Position numbers and translations under genes: made by a program. Shown in pieces: positions 6,897 to 15,103 of a DNA stretch of 18,909 nt. Source of the DNA: JARIHD01 sp036392795. Its GTDB lineage: Bacteria > Patescibacteriota > Saccharimonadia > Saccharimonadales > UBA4665. How positions within the stretch are numbered: the first letter of the stretch is position 1; every line of letters starts with the position of its first letter. The stretch covers positions 1-18,909 of the forward strand of contig DASVXH010000066.1 in the NCBI GenBank assembly GCA_036392795.1. Reading direction: 5' to 3'. The notes under the pieces were generated by a model. It saw nothing but the letters and a program-made list of their open reading frames with translations. It was not told the origin of the DNA and ran no database searches.

Positions 6897-7142
6897 GTGA
6901 TCGAAACGACGCAGGATAAAAAGAAGCAATAATGCGCCTACAACTGCAACAAATAAGCTCCAGATGTTAAAGCCGGTGATTCCTTCGCCGCCCAACAGAT
7001 TGATAATAAAGCCGCCGATAAACGCGCCGATAACGCCTACGATTACATTACCAATAATGCCCTGACTTGCGTTGTTGCCAGCGATAATTGATGCGATCCA
7101 GCCTGCTAATCCTCCGAGCACTATCCAAGAAATGAATCCCAT
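6888..7142 (-). CDS. GlsB/YeaQ/YmgE-family small membrane protein
   Basis: An 84-residue protein with three hydrophobic helices and glycine-rich packing motifs: MGFISWIVLGGLAGWIASII, then GIIGNVIVGVIGAFIGGFII, then IWSLFVAVVGALLLLFILRR, with short loops and a basic tail. This is the classic transglycosylase-associated/YeaQ pattern, often induced by general stress; its biochemical role is not established despite the family name. An ideal ribosome binding site AAAGGAG lies 9 nt upstream, and a TATGAT -10 box (7171-7176) gives a ~20-nt leader, so it is not leaderless. Confidence 0.9.
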   Translation of the reverse strand: MGFISWIVLGGLAGWIASIIAGNNASQGIIGNVIVGVIGAFIGGFIINLLGGEGITGFNIWSLFVAVVGALLLLFILRRFDHAK

Positions 7143-7170
7143 TCCAAAGATCTCCTTTTATTGTAGTTTG

Positions 7171-7176
7171 ATCATA
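7171..7176 (-). promoter_or_regulatory. -10 box of the GlsB-like gene
   Basis: TATGAT on the minus strand, ~28 nt before the ATG, leaving room for the AAAGGAG site at 7152-7158. No clear -35 is seen. Confidence 0.4.
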
Positions 7177-7239
7177 CTGGCATAGAGTAAGAAACGATGT
7201 AAAAATACTAACACCTAGGCTAAGGCTGGCACATTCGCG

Positions 7240-7245
7240 TACAAT
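7240..7245 (+). promoter_or_regulatory. -10 box, leaderless promoter of the zincin operon
   Basis: TACAAT, 7 nt before the ATG at 7253. There is no Shine-Dalgarno sequence, so the first gene of the 7253-8794 group is probably translated from a leaderless message. Confidence 0.45.
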
Positions 7246-7252
7246 ATCCACT

Positions 7253-7639
7253 ATGCTGCAAATAAGCGATGAAGACTTTTCTAGACTGATAGCCGATGTG
7301 ATGGAGGAACTGCCGCGCACTCACATGGATGCTGTCAAAAACGTCGCCATCGTCTATGCTGACGAGCCTACTCCTGAACAGCGGGAGCAGTTGAAATTAC
7401 GAGGCGATCAAAATTTATTAGGTTTATACGAAGGTGTACCACTCTCTAGACGCGGTGGACTAACCAATTTTCCGCCGGACAAAATAACTGTATTCAAAAA
7501 TCCGTTGCTCATGTATGCGGCATCGTTTCAGGAGTTGCGTGCGCAAGTAAAGCATACTGTCTGGCATGAGATTGCCCACTATTTTGGACTGGATCACCCG
7601 GCTATTCACGATATCGAACGTAACTGGAAGGAGGGATAA
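7253..7639 (+). CDS. zincin-like metallopeptidase family protein (PF06262/DUF1025 type)
   Basis: The 128-residue protein matches the short bacterial zincin family: an N-terminal helix EDFSRLIADVMEELP, a central IVYADEPT strand, a GLYEGVPLSRR loop, then the zinc-binding HEIAHYFGLDH at residues 105-115 with the usual His-Glu-x-x-His and third His. A metal-dependent peptidase activity is expected from the motif, but substrates are unknown. It starts a co-directional group; the next gene begins 5 nt after its stop, with AAGGAGGG inside its last codons serving as the next ribosome binding site. Confidence 0.9.
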   Translation: MLQISDEDFSRLIADVMEELPRTHMDAVKNVAIVYADEPTPEQREQLKLRGDQNLLGLYEGVPLSRRGGLTNFPPDKITVFKNPLLMYAASFQELRAQVKHTVWHEIAHYFGLDHPAIHDIERNWKEG

Positions 7640-7644
7640 GTATA

Positions 7645-8226
7645 ATGGCAGATCACGTAACTATCGCCGTTATTGAGGGCACGCGCCGCGAAAAGCGCCT
7701 GTCTATTAATGCCGCCAAGTTTGTGGCCGAAATAGGGGCTACGTTTCCGGACGTCGAAATAATTTTTGTTGATCCTCTGGACTTTACTTTCCCTGACGAC
7801 GGCAATGGTACCGAGGGTAAAGACCCGAAATACGGTGAGATCACCACGCGGGCCGACGGCTTTTTTATAGTGACACCCGAATACAATCACAGCTTTCCCG
7901 GCAGTCTCAAGCGCATGCTGGATAGCGAATATGATAATTATTTTCGCAAACCCGTGGCGTTGGCTGGCGTCAGTAATGGCGGGTGGGGCGGCACGCGCGC
8001 AGTCGAGTCGTTGCTGCCGGTCATGCGTTCTTTGGGTCTGCTCTCAGCTCAGTTGACGTCGTACTTTCCTCGTGCACAAGACATTTTTGATGAAAACGGC
8101 CAGATCCACGAAGAGCAGCGTGAAAAATACACCCGCATGGTTCGTAACGAATGGGAAGAGCTACTATGGTTGACCCGCACGCTCAAATGGGGCCGCGACA
8201 ATTTGCTGCCCCCTGTCTATGAGTAG
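7645..8226 (+). CDS. NADPH-dependent FMN reductase-family flavoprotein
   Basis: Flavodoxin-like fold of the PF03358 type, binding FMN and reducing quinones, azo compounds or other acceptors with NAD(P)H; the exact substrate cannot be read from sequence. Motifs: the phosphate-binding loop EGTRREKRLS at residues 11-20, TPEYNHSFPGSLK at 77-89, the flavin-contacting core, and GVSNGGWGG at 108-116. The 193-residue length is typical. The ribosome binding site is strong (AAGGAGGG). Its last 8 bases overlap the start of the DNA glycosylase gene, suggesting coupled translation; a joint role in oxidative or alkylation damage is only inference. Confidence 0.92.
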   Translation: MADHVTIAVIEGTRREKRLSINAAKFVAEIGATFPDVEIIFVDPLDFTFPDDGNGTEGKDPKYGEITTRADGFFIVTPEYNHSFPGSLKRMLDSEYDNYFRKPVALAGVSNGGWGGTRAVESLLPVMRSLGLLSAQLTSYFPRAQDIFDENGQIHEEQREKYTRMVRNEWEELLWLTRTLKWGRDNLLPPVYE

Positions 8227-8794
8227 GGACCAAATAGTAAGTCTGGCCGGTGATGTTGTTGATGCTGCCCGCAGACTTTTGGGGTGTTATTTGGTTCGTA
8301 CAATTGACGGTCGACGTCTTGTAGGTAAGATTGTCGAGACGGAGGCCTATCACCAAACCGATGCTGCCAGTCACAGTTACCGTGGCAAGACACCGCGGAC
8401 CGAGGTTATGTTTGGTCCTTCTGGGCGTGCTTATGTATATTTTACCTACGGAAGGCACTATTGTATGAATGTTGTTACGGGGCCTGAAGGTGAAGGGTCG
8501 GCAGTTCTGATTCGCGCTCTTGAACCTATTGAAGGACAAGAACTCATGCGGCTAAATCGTGCCGGATTTTTGGATCGAGAGCTGGCCAATGGCCCAGCTA
8601 AACTCTGTCAGGCACTCCAGATCAATGCTCAATATAATGGGCATAACTTGTCTGAATTACCTTTGCAGCTAGCAATAAATTCGCCTATCAATCCGACGGA
8701 TATCATTGCTACGACCCGTGTCGGGATTCGTCGGGACAGGGAGCGTCTCTGGCGGTTTTATATCCGGGGAAGCGACTATATTTCTCGGCCGTAA
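8219..8794 (+). CDS. DNA-3-methyladenine glycosylase (AAG/MPG family)
   Basis: Excises alkylated purines to start base excision repair. The AAG signatures are present: IVETEAYHQTDAASHS at residues 38-53, with the catalytic Glu42, Tyr44 and His52 corresponding by pattern to human Glu125, Tyr127 and His136, then PRTEVMFGPSGRAYVYFTYG at 59-78 and the CMN motif with Asn84. Later, ANGPAKLCQAL matches the family's GPGKL-type segment. At 191 residues it is of normal size for bacterial members. The start overlaps the flavoprotein stop (ATGAGTAG), so it is probably translated by re-initiation. A new -10 box follows 4 nt after its stop. Confidence 0.95.
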   Translation: MSRDQIVSLAGDVVDAARRLLGCYLVRTIDGRRLVGKIVETEAYHQTDAASHSYRGKTPRTEVMFGPSGRAYVYFTYGRHYCMNVVTGPEGEGSAVLIRALEPIEGQELMRLNRAGFLDRELANGPAKLCQALQINAQYNGHNLSELPLQLAINSPINPTDIIATTRVGIRRDRERLWRFYIRGSDYISRP

Positions 8795-8798
8795 ATGG

Positions 8799-8804
8799 TA
8801 TAAT
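8799..8804 (+). promoter_or_regulatory. extended -10 box of the PAP2 gene
   Basis: Perfect TATAAT preceded by TGG, so an extended -10 (TGnTATAAT). The ATG lies 10 nt downstream, leaving a leader of only about 3 nt. Confidence 0.6.
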
Positions 8805-8814
8805 TTCTAGACAA

Positions 8815-9570
8815 ATGGCGCAAAAAAAGATCAAGAAAACTACTTCGGCGGCAGGCAATTCATTGCGTTCAGCTGGGGCTGTTCGAGCCGCTAGGGCCCC
8901 AAAAACATCTTCCAAAGTGCCTCGTCCAAGCACAGTTTTGCTAACTTCGTTACCTGAAAAAGAGCCGCGGCCGGTGGCATGGTATGTTACGCTCGTTCTG
9001 GCTGCTCTATTATTCAGTGCAAGTACGTACTTCGCCCTAAAAGGTACGCCAACTGGCTGGGAATACACACTTTTTATGGCTGTCAACGGCTGGGCGGAAA
9101 ACTGGTACCGGCTATTCGTGATCATTACATTTTTTGGCGGCACTTGGATGGCGGTAATAAGTGTCGGGTTATTTTGTTTAGCTGGACTGTACCGACTAGC
9201 CCTGCGCCTGGCGCTCACTTCGCTTGGGGCGTACGGGGCGGCTTATCTTGCCAAACATTTTATAGGCCGTGCCCGGCCTTTGGAGTTATTTGACGGTGTG
9301 CACGCCCGTATTGCTGAAACCGGCATGGGTTTTCCATCGGGTCATGCAACATTTATAACCGTACTTACCGTCACGCTGCTGCCGTATCTGCCCAAAACAG
9401 TTCGCTGGATTGTAGCGGCTACGGCCATTGGTGCGGTTAGCTTGTCGCGCGTTTATTTGGGTGTTCACTTGCCGCTGGACATTGTTGGGGGTATCGCCAT
9501 TGGTGCCGCAGCGGTGGCATTTATCCACATCCTGCCAAAGAAGTTGCAGCGAATTTTGCGTATAAATTAA
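8815..9570 (+). CDS. PAP2-superfamily membrane phosphatase
   Basis: Type 2 phosphatidic acid phosphatase family, acting on lipid phosphates such as undecaprenyl pyrophosphate, phosphatidate or phosphatidylglycerophosphate; which one is unclear. All three catalytic motifs are present: KHFIGRARP at residues 147-155, PSGH at 174-177 and SRVYLGVHLPLD at 211-222, where His218 would be the nucleophile. Hydrophobic helices lie at about 55-75, 98-125, 128-147, 178-192, 197-211 and 222-240. The first 52 residues are a basic, Ala/Ser/Pro-rich cytosolic tail, longer than usual. It has its own leaderless promoter and ends before a structured element at 9611-9668. Confidence 0.93.
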   Translation: MAQKKIKKTTSAAGNSLRSAGAVRAARAPKTSSKVPRPSTVLLTSLPEKEPRPVAWYVTLVLAALLFSASTYFALKGTPTGWEYTLFMAVNGWAENWYRLFVIITFFGGTWMAVISVGLFCLAGLYRLALRLALTSLGAYGAAYLAKHFIGRARPLELFDGVHARIAETGMGFPSGHATFITVLTVTLLPYLPKTVRWIVAATAIGAVSLSRVYLGVHLPLDIVGGIAIGAAAVAFIHILPKKLQRILRIN

Positions 9571-9610
9571 ACGAAATCGCTTGTGTTTTTGATGCGAACG
9601 GATTTAAAAT

Positions 9611-9668
9611 AAATTAGGAAGTGAGAGACTTCCGCGAAAGGCCCGTCATTTACGGGTCTTTCTAATTT
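9611..9668 (+). terminator. three-way-junction RNA structure, probably a terminator
   Basis: Arms nest cleanly: outer stem AAATTAG (9611-9617) with CTAATTT (9662-9668); first hairpin GAAGT/ACTTC (9618-9622/9628-9632) with loop GAGAG; second hairpin 9637-9646/9652-9661 (10 bp with one G.U) closing loop CATTT; only CGCG unpaired at the junction. The second hairpin alone looks like an intrinsic terminator, although the following T-tract is poor. It lies between the PAP2 stop and the next gene. It may simply end transcription, or be a small structured RNA. Confidence 0.6.
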
Positions 9669-9681
9669 CAGACATTTTTAA

Positions 9682-9710
9682 TTGATCATTGTACGAGTTA
9701 CGTGTAAGCT
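9682..9710 (+). promoter_or_regulatory. candidate promoter of the transglutaminase-like gene
   Basis: TTGATC (9682-9687) and TAAGCT (9705-9710) with a 17-bp spacer; the -10 is poor. The ATG is 9 nt after the -10, with no Shine-Dalgarno sequence, again consistent with a leaderless message. Confidence 0.3.
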
Positions 9711-9719
9711 TATTTTTTT

Positions 9720-12584
9720 ATGCCAGAAAACATGTCAACACCTTTCCCGGCTATCGAATCTATCGATTTGCCGCCACCCGAAGAGCAGGCACCGCCACCG
9801 CCGCTGCCAAGTGTTGCTTTTGCTGAGCATGTGGCCTTTGTGCGAGAACACGGCGACGCTTTGACTAACAGCCCGCAAATGCAGTCCTTCACCAAGCAAG
9901 AGAAACTCGGTATAGGGTCGGGATTTGTGGCTGGTGTTATAGGGTCGGCACTTCCTGGTTATGCGATCCTGGGTCCGCTTGGCTCATCCCTGGCCGCCTA
10001 TCATTCGTTCAGAAAAGCTACGAAAAAATACGCTGATCAAGCATCCGATTACCTGCGCGGTGATGATCAGCTGGACCTTCGGCAAGAATATGATTTATAC
10101 GCCGGTAACAAAAATGTGCCATTTACGCTTCGCTGGTATGGCCCACTTTTTGTCGGCGCAATAAAGGGGCCGCGTGAGTCTGCCGATCATCTGTTGGCTA
10201 TGGCGACCTTGGCGCAGGATAATGGCATTACGCATATGGCGGTGGGAAAGGACGTGCTAGAGGCTTTAAGGCTGCCGGAGCGACTTACTGGTTCGTCCTC
10301 TATTGTCGAGAGTCACTTTCTGAAAAAAAGAAACGTTACTATTGAGAAAGATCAAGGCAAGAACGTGCTTTTGCTGGCGCCTACTGAATGTTGGCTACAG
10401 GAAATCACACAGTTCAAAGAAGGTCTTGAGCCTATTTCTGTGCCGGGATTTATCGATAAACTACGAAGTTTCCGACCTGAGCACCCCTTGGTTGCTATCT
10501 ATGACGCCCACCACAAATATCCCGCCCAATTACGCGAGAAGCTGGAACGTGCCACAGCAGAGGCCCTTCAGAGAAGGCTGAACGAACCAATTAGCATATC
10601 CAATAGAGCGGCTTTTACGGGTGATGATCTATCCGGAGAAATTGCAAAGAAGAAAAAGCTTATTTCCACCGCACAGGAGATAGGCAACGGCACCAGGGTT
10701 TTGCGAATAGCCGAAGGTGAGGAGCTAGGGGTGGAGTCGATGCTGGAGGCCTTGGGCATACAAGAGGCCGAAATTATGTCATTGCTTGGCAACCCCGATT
10801 TACAGCCTATGAAGTCACAGAAACTCCTGGAATTGCTGCTGTATAACGCTATAAGGGGAAAACACTCTTTTGCTCCAACAGCTACCAATCCTAGTGAGAC
10901 CGAATCGTTCACCTTTGGCGACCTGGGCCCAACTGCACAGGAGATTCTACTGGGTGTCGGAACGCCTGCCGCCGATAAAAAGCTACAGTTTGCTCGTTCG
11001 GGCGCGGCCCGCTGGGCGTCCACCTTCTTTTTTGCCATCGCCCTCTCTAGTGTGAGCGCATATGTCACCAGGGCTGTCGGCGTGGATGACGTACTAAAGC
11101 ATCAGGCGGGACAGGTTTGGGACTATGCCAGTCAGGCTTGGGAAGGAGATCCACCCGAAGACGTGTCGTCCAACCCTCTCTTTGATGGTCTGCCAGGACC
11201 TGAAGAACCACCAAAGATTTTATATAGCCTTACCTCCCATGGCTTGCCGGTCGACGGCTACTGGACGAAAGAGACATCTAATGTGGTCTATACTGATGCC
11301 AAATCTGACCAAAAGAAGCTCGGTTGGGTGCCCATGCAGGAGGTTATCGCTCATCACCCATTGCCAACCCAGCCGGATAGTAGTAAGCCTAACATCGAAG
11401 TAAAAAAAGATAGTAACAACGTGGATTCACAGTGGGTTACTGACGCCGTCGTTGCCCGCATACCGGTAAGACTAGGTACACGACCTATCGCCGCCCGATT
11501 GGGTGACCAGGCTGTGGAGCTAATGGAATATAGAGGCGGTTCCTTTGGCATTAAAATTCCCGAAAATCCTCATGGAGTATTGACTTACTGGCTGGGTCAA
11601 GACGAGCAGGGCTGGCCATATGCTGTGCCTGGGGTTCATACCCCTGGAGAAAATGCCAACTGGGCAGACCTGGACAATGCTACTATTTATTGGTACTGGC
11701 GTGACCGTCTTCCGGAATTACCGTTTAACTCATTTGACCGCGCCGTGAAGCTGGCCGGTCACATAGCTGCCTACCAATATGTTCTTCGACCTTCGACCGA
11801 TACGATCTTTGGAACAGGGAGCGAGTGGTCATCCTTTGTAAGGACGGCAGATACAAAAAGGCAAGTCAATTGTTTTACTGCCAATACCCTCAATGTTGTG
11901 TCGAATCCCGGCGAGCTCAACTATGCGGATGGCTATAGAAATAATGGTGACCTATTTCTGACAAATCGTGAAAGTCATGCCTGGAGCGTTGCCCGGAATA
12001 GGACGTTGATCGACGCTACGCCCAGCAGCCTGGACCCACATCTGGCTGGATATTTCGACGCACTTCCTCCCGCGCCGAAGGAGATACCGTTTCCCATGAT
12101 GCCAGCCGTCCTTTTGGGTGGGCTCGTTACCACATGCGCGTTATACGGCGCCCGACGGCCACTTTTTATCAGGCCTTACCGCAGTTGGGCTGACTATCCG
12201 CTTAAGACGTTAATCCAAACAGATGATAGTCGGCTGGCGCTAAGCACGCAAATTACGGATGCGCTTCTATTCGCTCCTCCGGATCGCGACATTCGGCGGC
12301 TTGTGGCTCCGGCAGAGATGGAAGTATCGAGAGAGGGAGGTGTTCGTATATATAAAACGCGACACGCCTTATTGAATCAGTTGGTCACTCTGCATAATCC
12401 GGCCGCATTATATGATCGACTTGGGCCGGTTCGGGAAGGAGAGGCGGTAAAAGCTGCCCGAAGTGTATTGCGACTGTTGGCCCAAGATCGGCGCCGTCAG
12501 ATGCCAGAACGGATGGTACATAATGGTCGCCAGATGGTAAAGCGCTTATCTGCAAAGGTTAAGCATGATAAGATAGACTCATGA
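9720..12584 (+). CDS. large two-pass membrane protein with predicted extracytoplasmic transglutaminase-like domain
   Basis: A 954-residue protein. Residues 1-40 are acidic and Pro-rich. A Gly/Ala-rich hydrophobic stretch lies at 64-94. A hydrophilic, mostly helical region of unknown type runs to about 430. A clear membrane helix spans 431-450, preceded by basic residues. A ~340-residue region follows, then a second helix at about 791-811 followed by ARRPLFIRPYR. By the positive-inside rule the middle region lies outside. It contains a transglutaminase/cysteine-protease-like triad: VNCFTANTL (Cys718), ESHAWSV (His753) and LIDATPSS (Asp765), with GYR before the His as in this fold. Residues 812-954 form a basic cytosolic tail. 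Activity (peptidase, transamidase or inactive) is unknown, and the outer parts have no homologue I recognise. Its TGA overlaps the rmuC start by 4 nt. An alternative start is 9732. Confidence 0.8.
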   Translation: MPENMSTPFPAIESIDLPPPEEQAPPPPLPSVAFAEHVAFVREHGDALTNSPQMQSFTKQEKLGIGSGFVAGVIGSALPGYAILGPLGSSLAAYHSFRKATKKYADQASDYLRGDDQLDLRQEYDLYAGNKNVPFTLRWYGPLFVGAIKGPRESADHLLAMATLAQDNGITHMAVGKDVLEALRLPERLTGSSSIVESHFLKKRNVTIEKDQGKNVLLLAPTECWLQEITQFKEGLEPISVPGFIDKLRSFRPEHPLVAIYDAHHKYPAQLREKLERATAEALQRRLNEPISISNRAAFTGDDLSGEIAKKKKLISTAQEIGNGTRVLRIAEGEELGVESMLEALGIQEAEIMSLLGNPDLQPMKSQKLLELLLYNAIRGKHSFAPTATNPSETESFTFGDLGPTAQEILLGVGTPAADKKLQFARSGAARWASTFFFAIALSSVSAYVTRAVGVDDVLKHQAGQVWDYASQAWEGDPPEDVSSNPLFDGLPGPEEPPKILYSLTSHGLPVDGYWTKETSNVVYTDAKSDQKKLGWVPMQEVIAHHPLPTQPDSSKPNIEVKKDSNNVDSQWVTDAVVARIPVRLGTRPIAARLGDQAVELMEYRGGSFGIKIPENPHGVLTYWLGQDEQGWPYAVPGVHTPGENANWADLDNATIYWYWRDRLPELPFNSFDRAVKLAGHIAAYQYVLRPSTDTIFGTGSEWSSFVRTADTKRQVNCFTANTLNVVSNPGELNYADGYRNNGDLFLTNRESHAWSVARNRTLIDATPSSLDPHLAGYFDALPPAPKEIPFPMMPAVLLGGLVTTCALYGARRPLFIRPYRSWADYPLKTLIQTDDSRLALSTQITDALLFAPPDRDIRRLVAPAEMEVSREGGVRIYKTRHALLNQLVTLHNPAALYDRLGPVREGEAVKAARSVLRLLAQDRRRQMPERMVHNGRQMVKRLSAKVKHDKIDS

Positions 12585-13678
12585 TGACGGGGATAATAAT
12601 CGTTTTGGCGATGATCTGTATCGCACTTGGCGTAATATTGATCATGCAGTTGCAAAAAAATAAAGCACCGGCTGACAATAGTGCCTTATTGATTAAAGAA
12701 GACCTTAGCCGCCTGAGCGACGATATCACCAAGTTTAAAGAAGGCCTGCAAAACCAGCTGACCGAGCGCATGGATAAAAACCAAGAACTCATGCGCGAAT
12801 CGATCATGAAGCAATTTACGGCTAGCTCCAAATTAATTACCGATGTTACTGAACGTCTAACCAAGCTGGATGAAACCAATAAACGCGTGGTAAATGTCGC
12901 GGATGAATTGCGGGTATTGCAAAATGTTCTGCAAAATCCCAAACAGCGCGGCGTATTAGGTGAATACTATCTAAGCCAGGTGCTGGAAAATGTATTGCCG
13001 CCGGAGCGGTTCAAACTGCAATACAAGATCTGCAAGGACGAACAAAGTCGCGACCTGATATGTGACGCCGTGATTATTCTAGATAAAGGGCGCCTGCTGC
13101 CTGTCGATTCCAAATTCAGTTTGGAGAATTACAATCGCTTAGTAGAAGAAAAAGACGCTGCCCAGCGCGACGTACACGCTAAAGCCTTTAAAGCTGATTT
13201 AAAAAACCGCATCGACGAAACTGCCAAATACATCCGCCCCGCCGAGGGCACCATGGACTACGCCTTTATGTTTATCCCGTCCGAAGCAATTTACTACGAC
13301 CTGCTGGTTAACAAGGTAGGTATGACCAATACCTCTGCGCGCGACCTTATAGAATACGCGTTCCGCGAAAAGAACGTTATTATTGTGAGTCCTACAACAT
13401 TTATGGCCTATTTGCAAACAGTTATGCAAGGTCTGCGCAGTCTACAGATCGAAGAGCAGGCCAAAGAAATCCAAAAACGTGTGGGTGAACTGGGTCGCCA
13501 CATAACCACCTACGAACAATTGATGCAAAAGTTGGGAAACAGTCTAGGAACTACGGTCAATCACTTTAATAACGCTCACCGTGAGCTGAAAAAGGTGGAT
13601 AAAGACGTGGTCAAAATCGCCGACACCGCTGCAGCTGTCGAGCCATTGGCCCTGGATAAACCCTCTCTGGACGATTAA
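12581..13678 (+). CDS. rmuC: RmuC-family protein
   Basis: RmuC (PF02646) limits inversion at short inverted repeats and is predicted to carry a restriction-endonuclease-like nuclease fold. In these 365 residues an N-terminal membrane helix (4-23) is followed by a coiled-coil segment (about 35-115), then the family core: KQRGVLGEYYLSQVLE (Glu128), ICDAVIIL (Asp162), PVDSKF (Asp176, Lys178), later DYAFMFIPSEAIY and a second coiled coil near 290-320. Glu128, Asp162, Asp176 and Lys178 fit a PD-(D/E)xK-type active site. The start ATG is embedded in the stop of the transglutaminase-like gene (ATGA), so it is translationally coupled; a second in-frame ATG follows at once. It converges on the glycosidase gene with a 16-bp gap. 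Confidence 0.94.
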   Translation: MMTGIIIVLAMICIALGVILIMQLQKNKAPADNSALLIKEDLSRLSDDITKFKEGLQNQLTERMDKNQELMRESIMKQFTASSKLITDVTERLTKLDETNKRVVNVADELRVLQNVLQNPKQRGVLGEYYLSQVLENVLPPERFKLQYKICKDEQSRDLICDAVIILDKGRLLPVDSKFSLENYNRLVEEKDAAQRDVHAKAFKADLKNRIDETAKYIRPAEGTMDYAFMFIPSEAIYYDLLVNKVGMTNTSARDLIEYAFREKNVIIVSPTTFMAYLQTVMQGLRSLQIEEQAKEIQKRVGELGRHITTYEQLMQKLGNSLGTTVNHFNNAHRELKKVDKDVVKIADTAAAVEPLALDKPSLDD

Positions 13679-13694
13679 GTAGGCTAACGGCGGG

Positions 13695-15026
13695 CTATTT
13701 CTTTTTTGCGGTTTCTAGCCAGTCCAGCGTAACTGCCGCCGTCCAACTAAAGTCAGCCGCGCCCAGCGGTTCGCCGTTAAGCGGGTTGAAGTATTCATAA
13801 AATGTGCCGTCCTGTACGAGTTCCAGTGAACTTTCTATCAGTGCCTCGGCGTGATCTTTGTAGCCGTAACGGCGCAGGCCGTCAGCGATTAGCCAGTTCA
13901 TGTTAAACCAGGTTGGTCCCTGCCAGTAGCGTTTGGCGTCGAACCACGGTGAATTGAGCGGTACGCTAGGCACGGGATGGGGCGGACCAAACATGTGAGG
14001 ATTTTCCAGGTTTTTAACGATTATAGCCGCGCGTTCTTTGCTGATACTGCCGGCGTAGAGGGGAAGGAGTCCTTCGATCGAGGGTTCTTTTATCAGCTTG
14101 TGCGTTACAAAATCGCGAGGGTAGTAGCTTTCGGTGTATGGTTCCCATAGGTCTTCCAGAGCTTTTTTGCTGAGTTTAATGCGTTTTAGCAGCTCTGGCG
14201 GCACTTCGGCGCGAATGGCTTTCGCGATCGCAATCAATAGTTCATTGGCGCGAATAAAGATGCTGTTAAAGGCTAAATCTTCAAAAGTGAACAGCGAATG
14301 ATCTAAAATTTTGTCGATATTATATTCTTTTCGGCGCAGACGGCGCTGAGCATCAAAGATCGCCATGGCATCGATGTTGGAGTAGCGCTGATCGGCAGGT
14401 ACGAGCTGGGTGTCACGGCGAAGTAGTCCTGACAATCGCTCTAATTTGGTCTTCTGCAAGACTCGAATCCACCACGGCAGCAAATGTTCGTGTAGTTCAC
14501 TGACCCAGGCGGGATTGTTGTCTAGCCCCGTTTCCCAAGGGTGAATTTGCAGCACCAAGCCTTCGGCGTGAGGATCACGTTCACGGTAGAGCCATTCATG
14601 GTAAGCCAAAAGGGCAGGATAAGTCAGTCGGTACCAGCTGCGGCGCTCTGGCAGCTCCAGTTTTTCGCCAATGCGACTGACAGCCTCGGCCAACAAGGGA
14701 GGCTGTGTAATGCCACTGGTTACAATGTCATCTGGGGCAAAGGGGCTGACCCAGCTGCGCCACAAATTATGATCGCGACGATAACCGGGATCGGGGTTAA
14801 AAATCATGTGCGGAATCATGCCGTTGGTCCATTGGCCGCGAATCAGGCTTAGAATTTCCATTTTGGCCCGGTCAACATCGTAGTGCCGCTGACCGATGGC
14901 GATAAAGCAGCTATCCCATAGCCATTGATGCGGATATAACCGATACGCCGGGATGGTGTAGAGTCCTTGGTCGTTTTTTTGTAGGACCGATTTGGCTTGT
15001 TCGGCAAGATTTGGCTTTTCGCTCAT
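13695..15026 (-). CDS. GH63/MGH1-like glycoside hydrolase (alpha/alpha barrel)
   Basis: A cytosolic-looking 443-residue enzyme without signal peptide. Motifs of the clan that includes GH63 mannosyl/glucosylglycerate hydrolases: WLWDSCFIAIG at residues 35-45, IPHMIFNP at 71-78, HPWETGLDNNPAW at 162-174, YWQGPTWFNMNWLIADGLRRYG, and FYEYFNPLNGEPLG at about 409-422, with SWTAAVTLDWL at the end. By analogy Asp169 and Glu411 are the candidate general acid and base. The likely substrates are alpha-glycosides, perhaps compatible solutes or storage sugars, but specificity cannot be inferred. A TATACT box (15034-15039) lies 7 nt before the ATG, so the message is probably leaderless. Only 77 bp separates it from the divergent sigma gene. 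Confidence 0.87.
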   Translation of the reverse strand: MSEKPNLAEQAKSVLQKNDQGLYTIPAYRLYPHQWLWDSCFIAIGQRHYDVDRAKMEILSLIRGQWTNGMIPHMIFNPDPGYRRDHNLWRSWVSPFAPDDIVTSGITQPPLLAEAVSRIGEKLELPERRSWYRLTYPALLAYHEWLYRERDPHAEGLVLQIHPWETGLDNNPAWVSELHEHLLPWWIRVLQKTKLERLSGLLRRDTQLVPADQRYSNIDAMAIFDAQRRLRRKEYNIDKILDHSLFTFEDLAFNSIFIRANELLIAIAKAIRAEVPPELLKRIKLSKKALEDLWEPYTESYYPRDFVTHKLIKEPSIEGLLPLYAGSISKERAAIIVKNLENPHMFGPPHPVPSVPLNSPWFDAKRYWQGPTWFNMNWLIADGLRRYGYKDHAEALIESSLELVQDGTFYEYFNPLNGEPLGAADFSWTAAVTLDWLETAKKK

Positions 15027-15033
15027 GGTTTAA

Positions 15034-15039
15034 AGTATA
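15034..15039 (-). promoter_or_regulatory. extended -10 box of the glycosidase gene
   Basis: TATACT preceded by TGT on the minus strand (TGnTATACT), 7 nt before the ATG at 15026. It lies in the 77-bp divergent gap shared with the sigma factor gene. Confidence 0.55.
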
Positions 15040-15103
15040 ACAAATCTTGTCCCCGTAGCGGCCGATACTGTTCAACCCAGGCTTCATGTGTTAAAAAAGG
15101 TGA

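Noticed and set aside
13679..13694. Terminator hairpin between rmuC and the glycosidase gene
   Set aside because: Only about 4 bp with a bulge can pair before the T-rich run, which is itself part of the glycosidase coding end.
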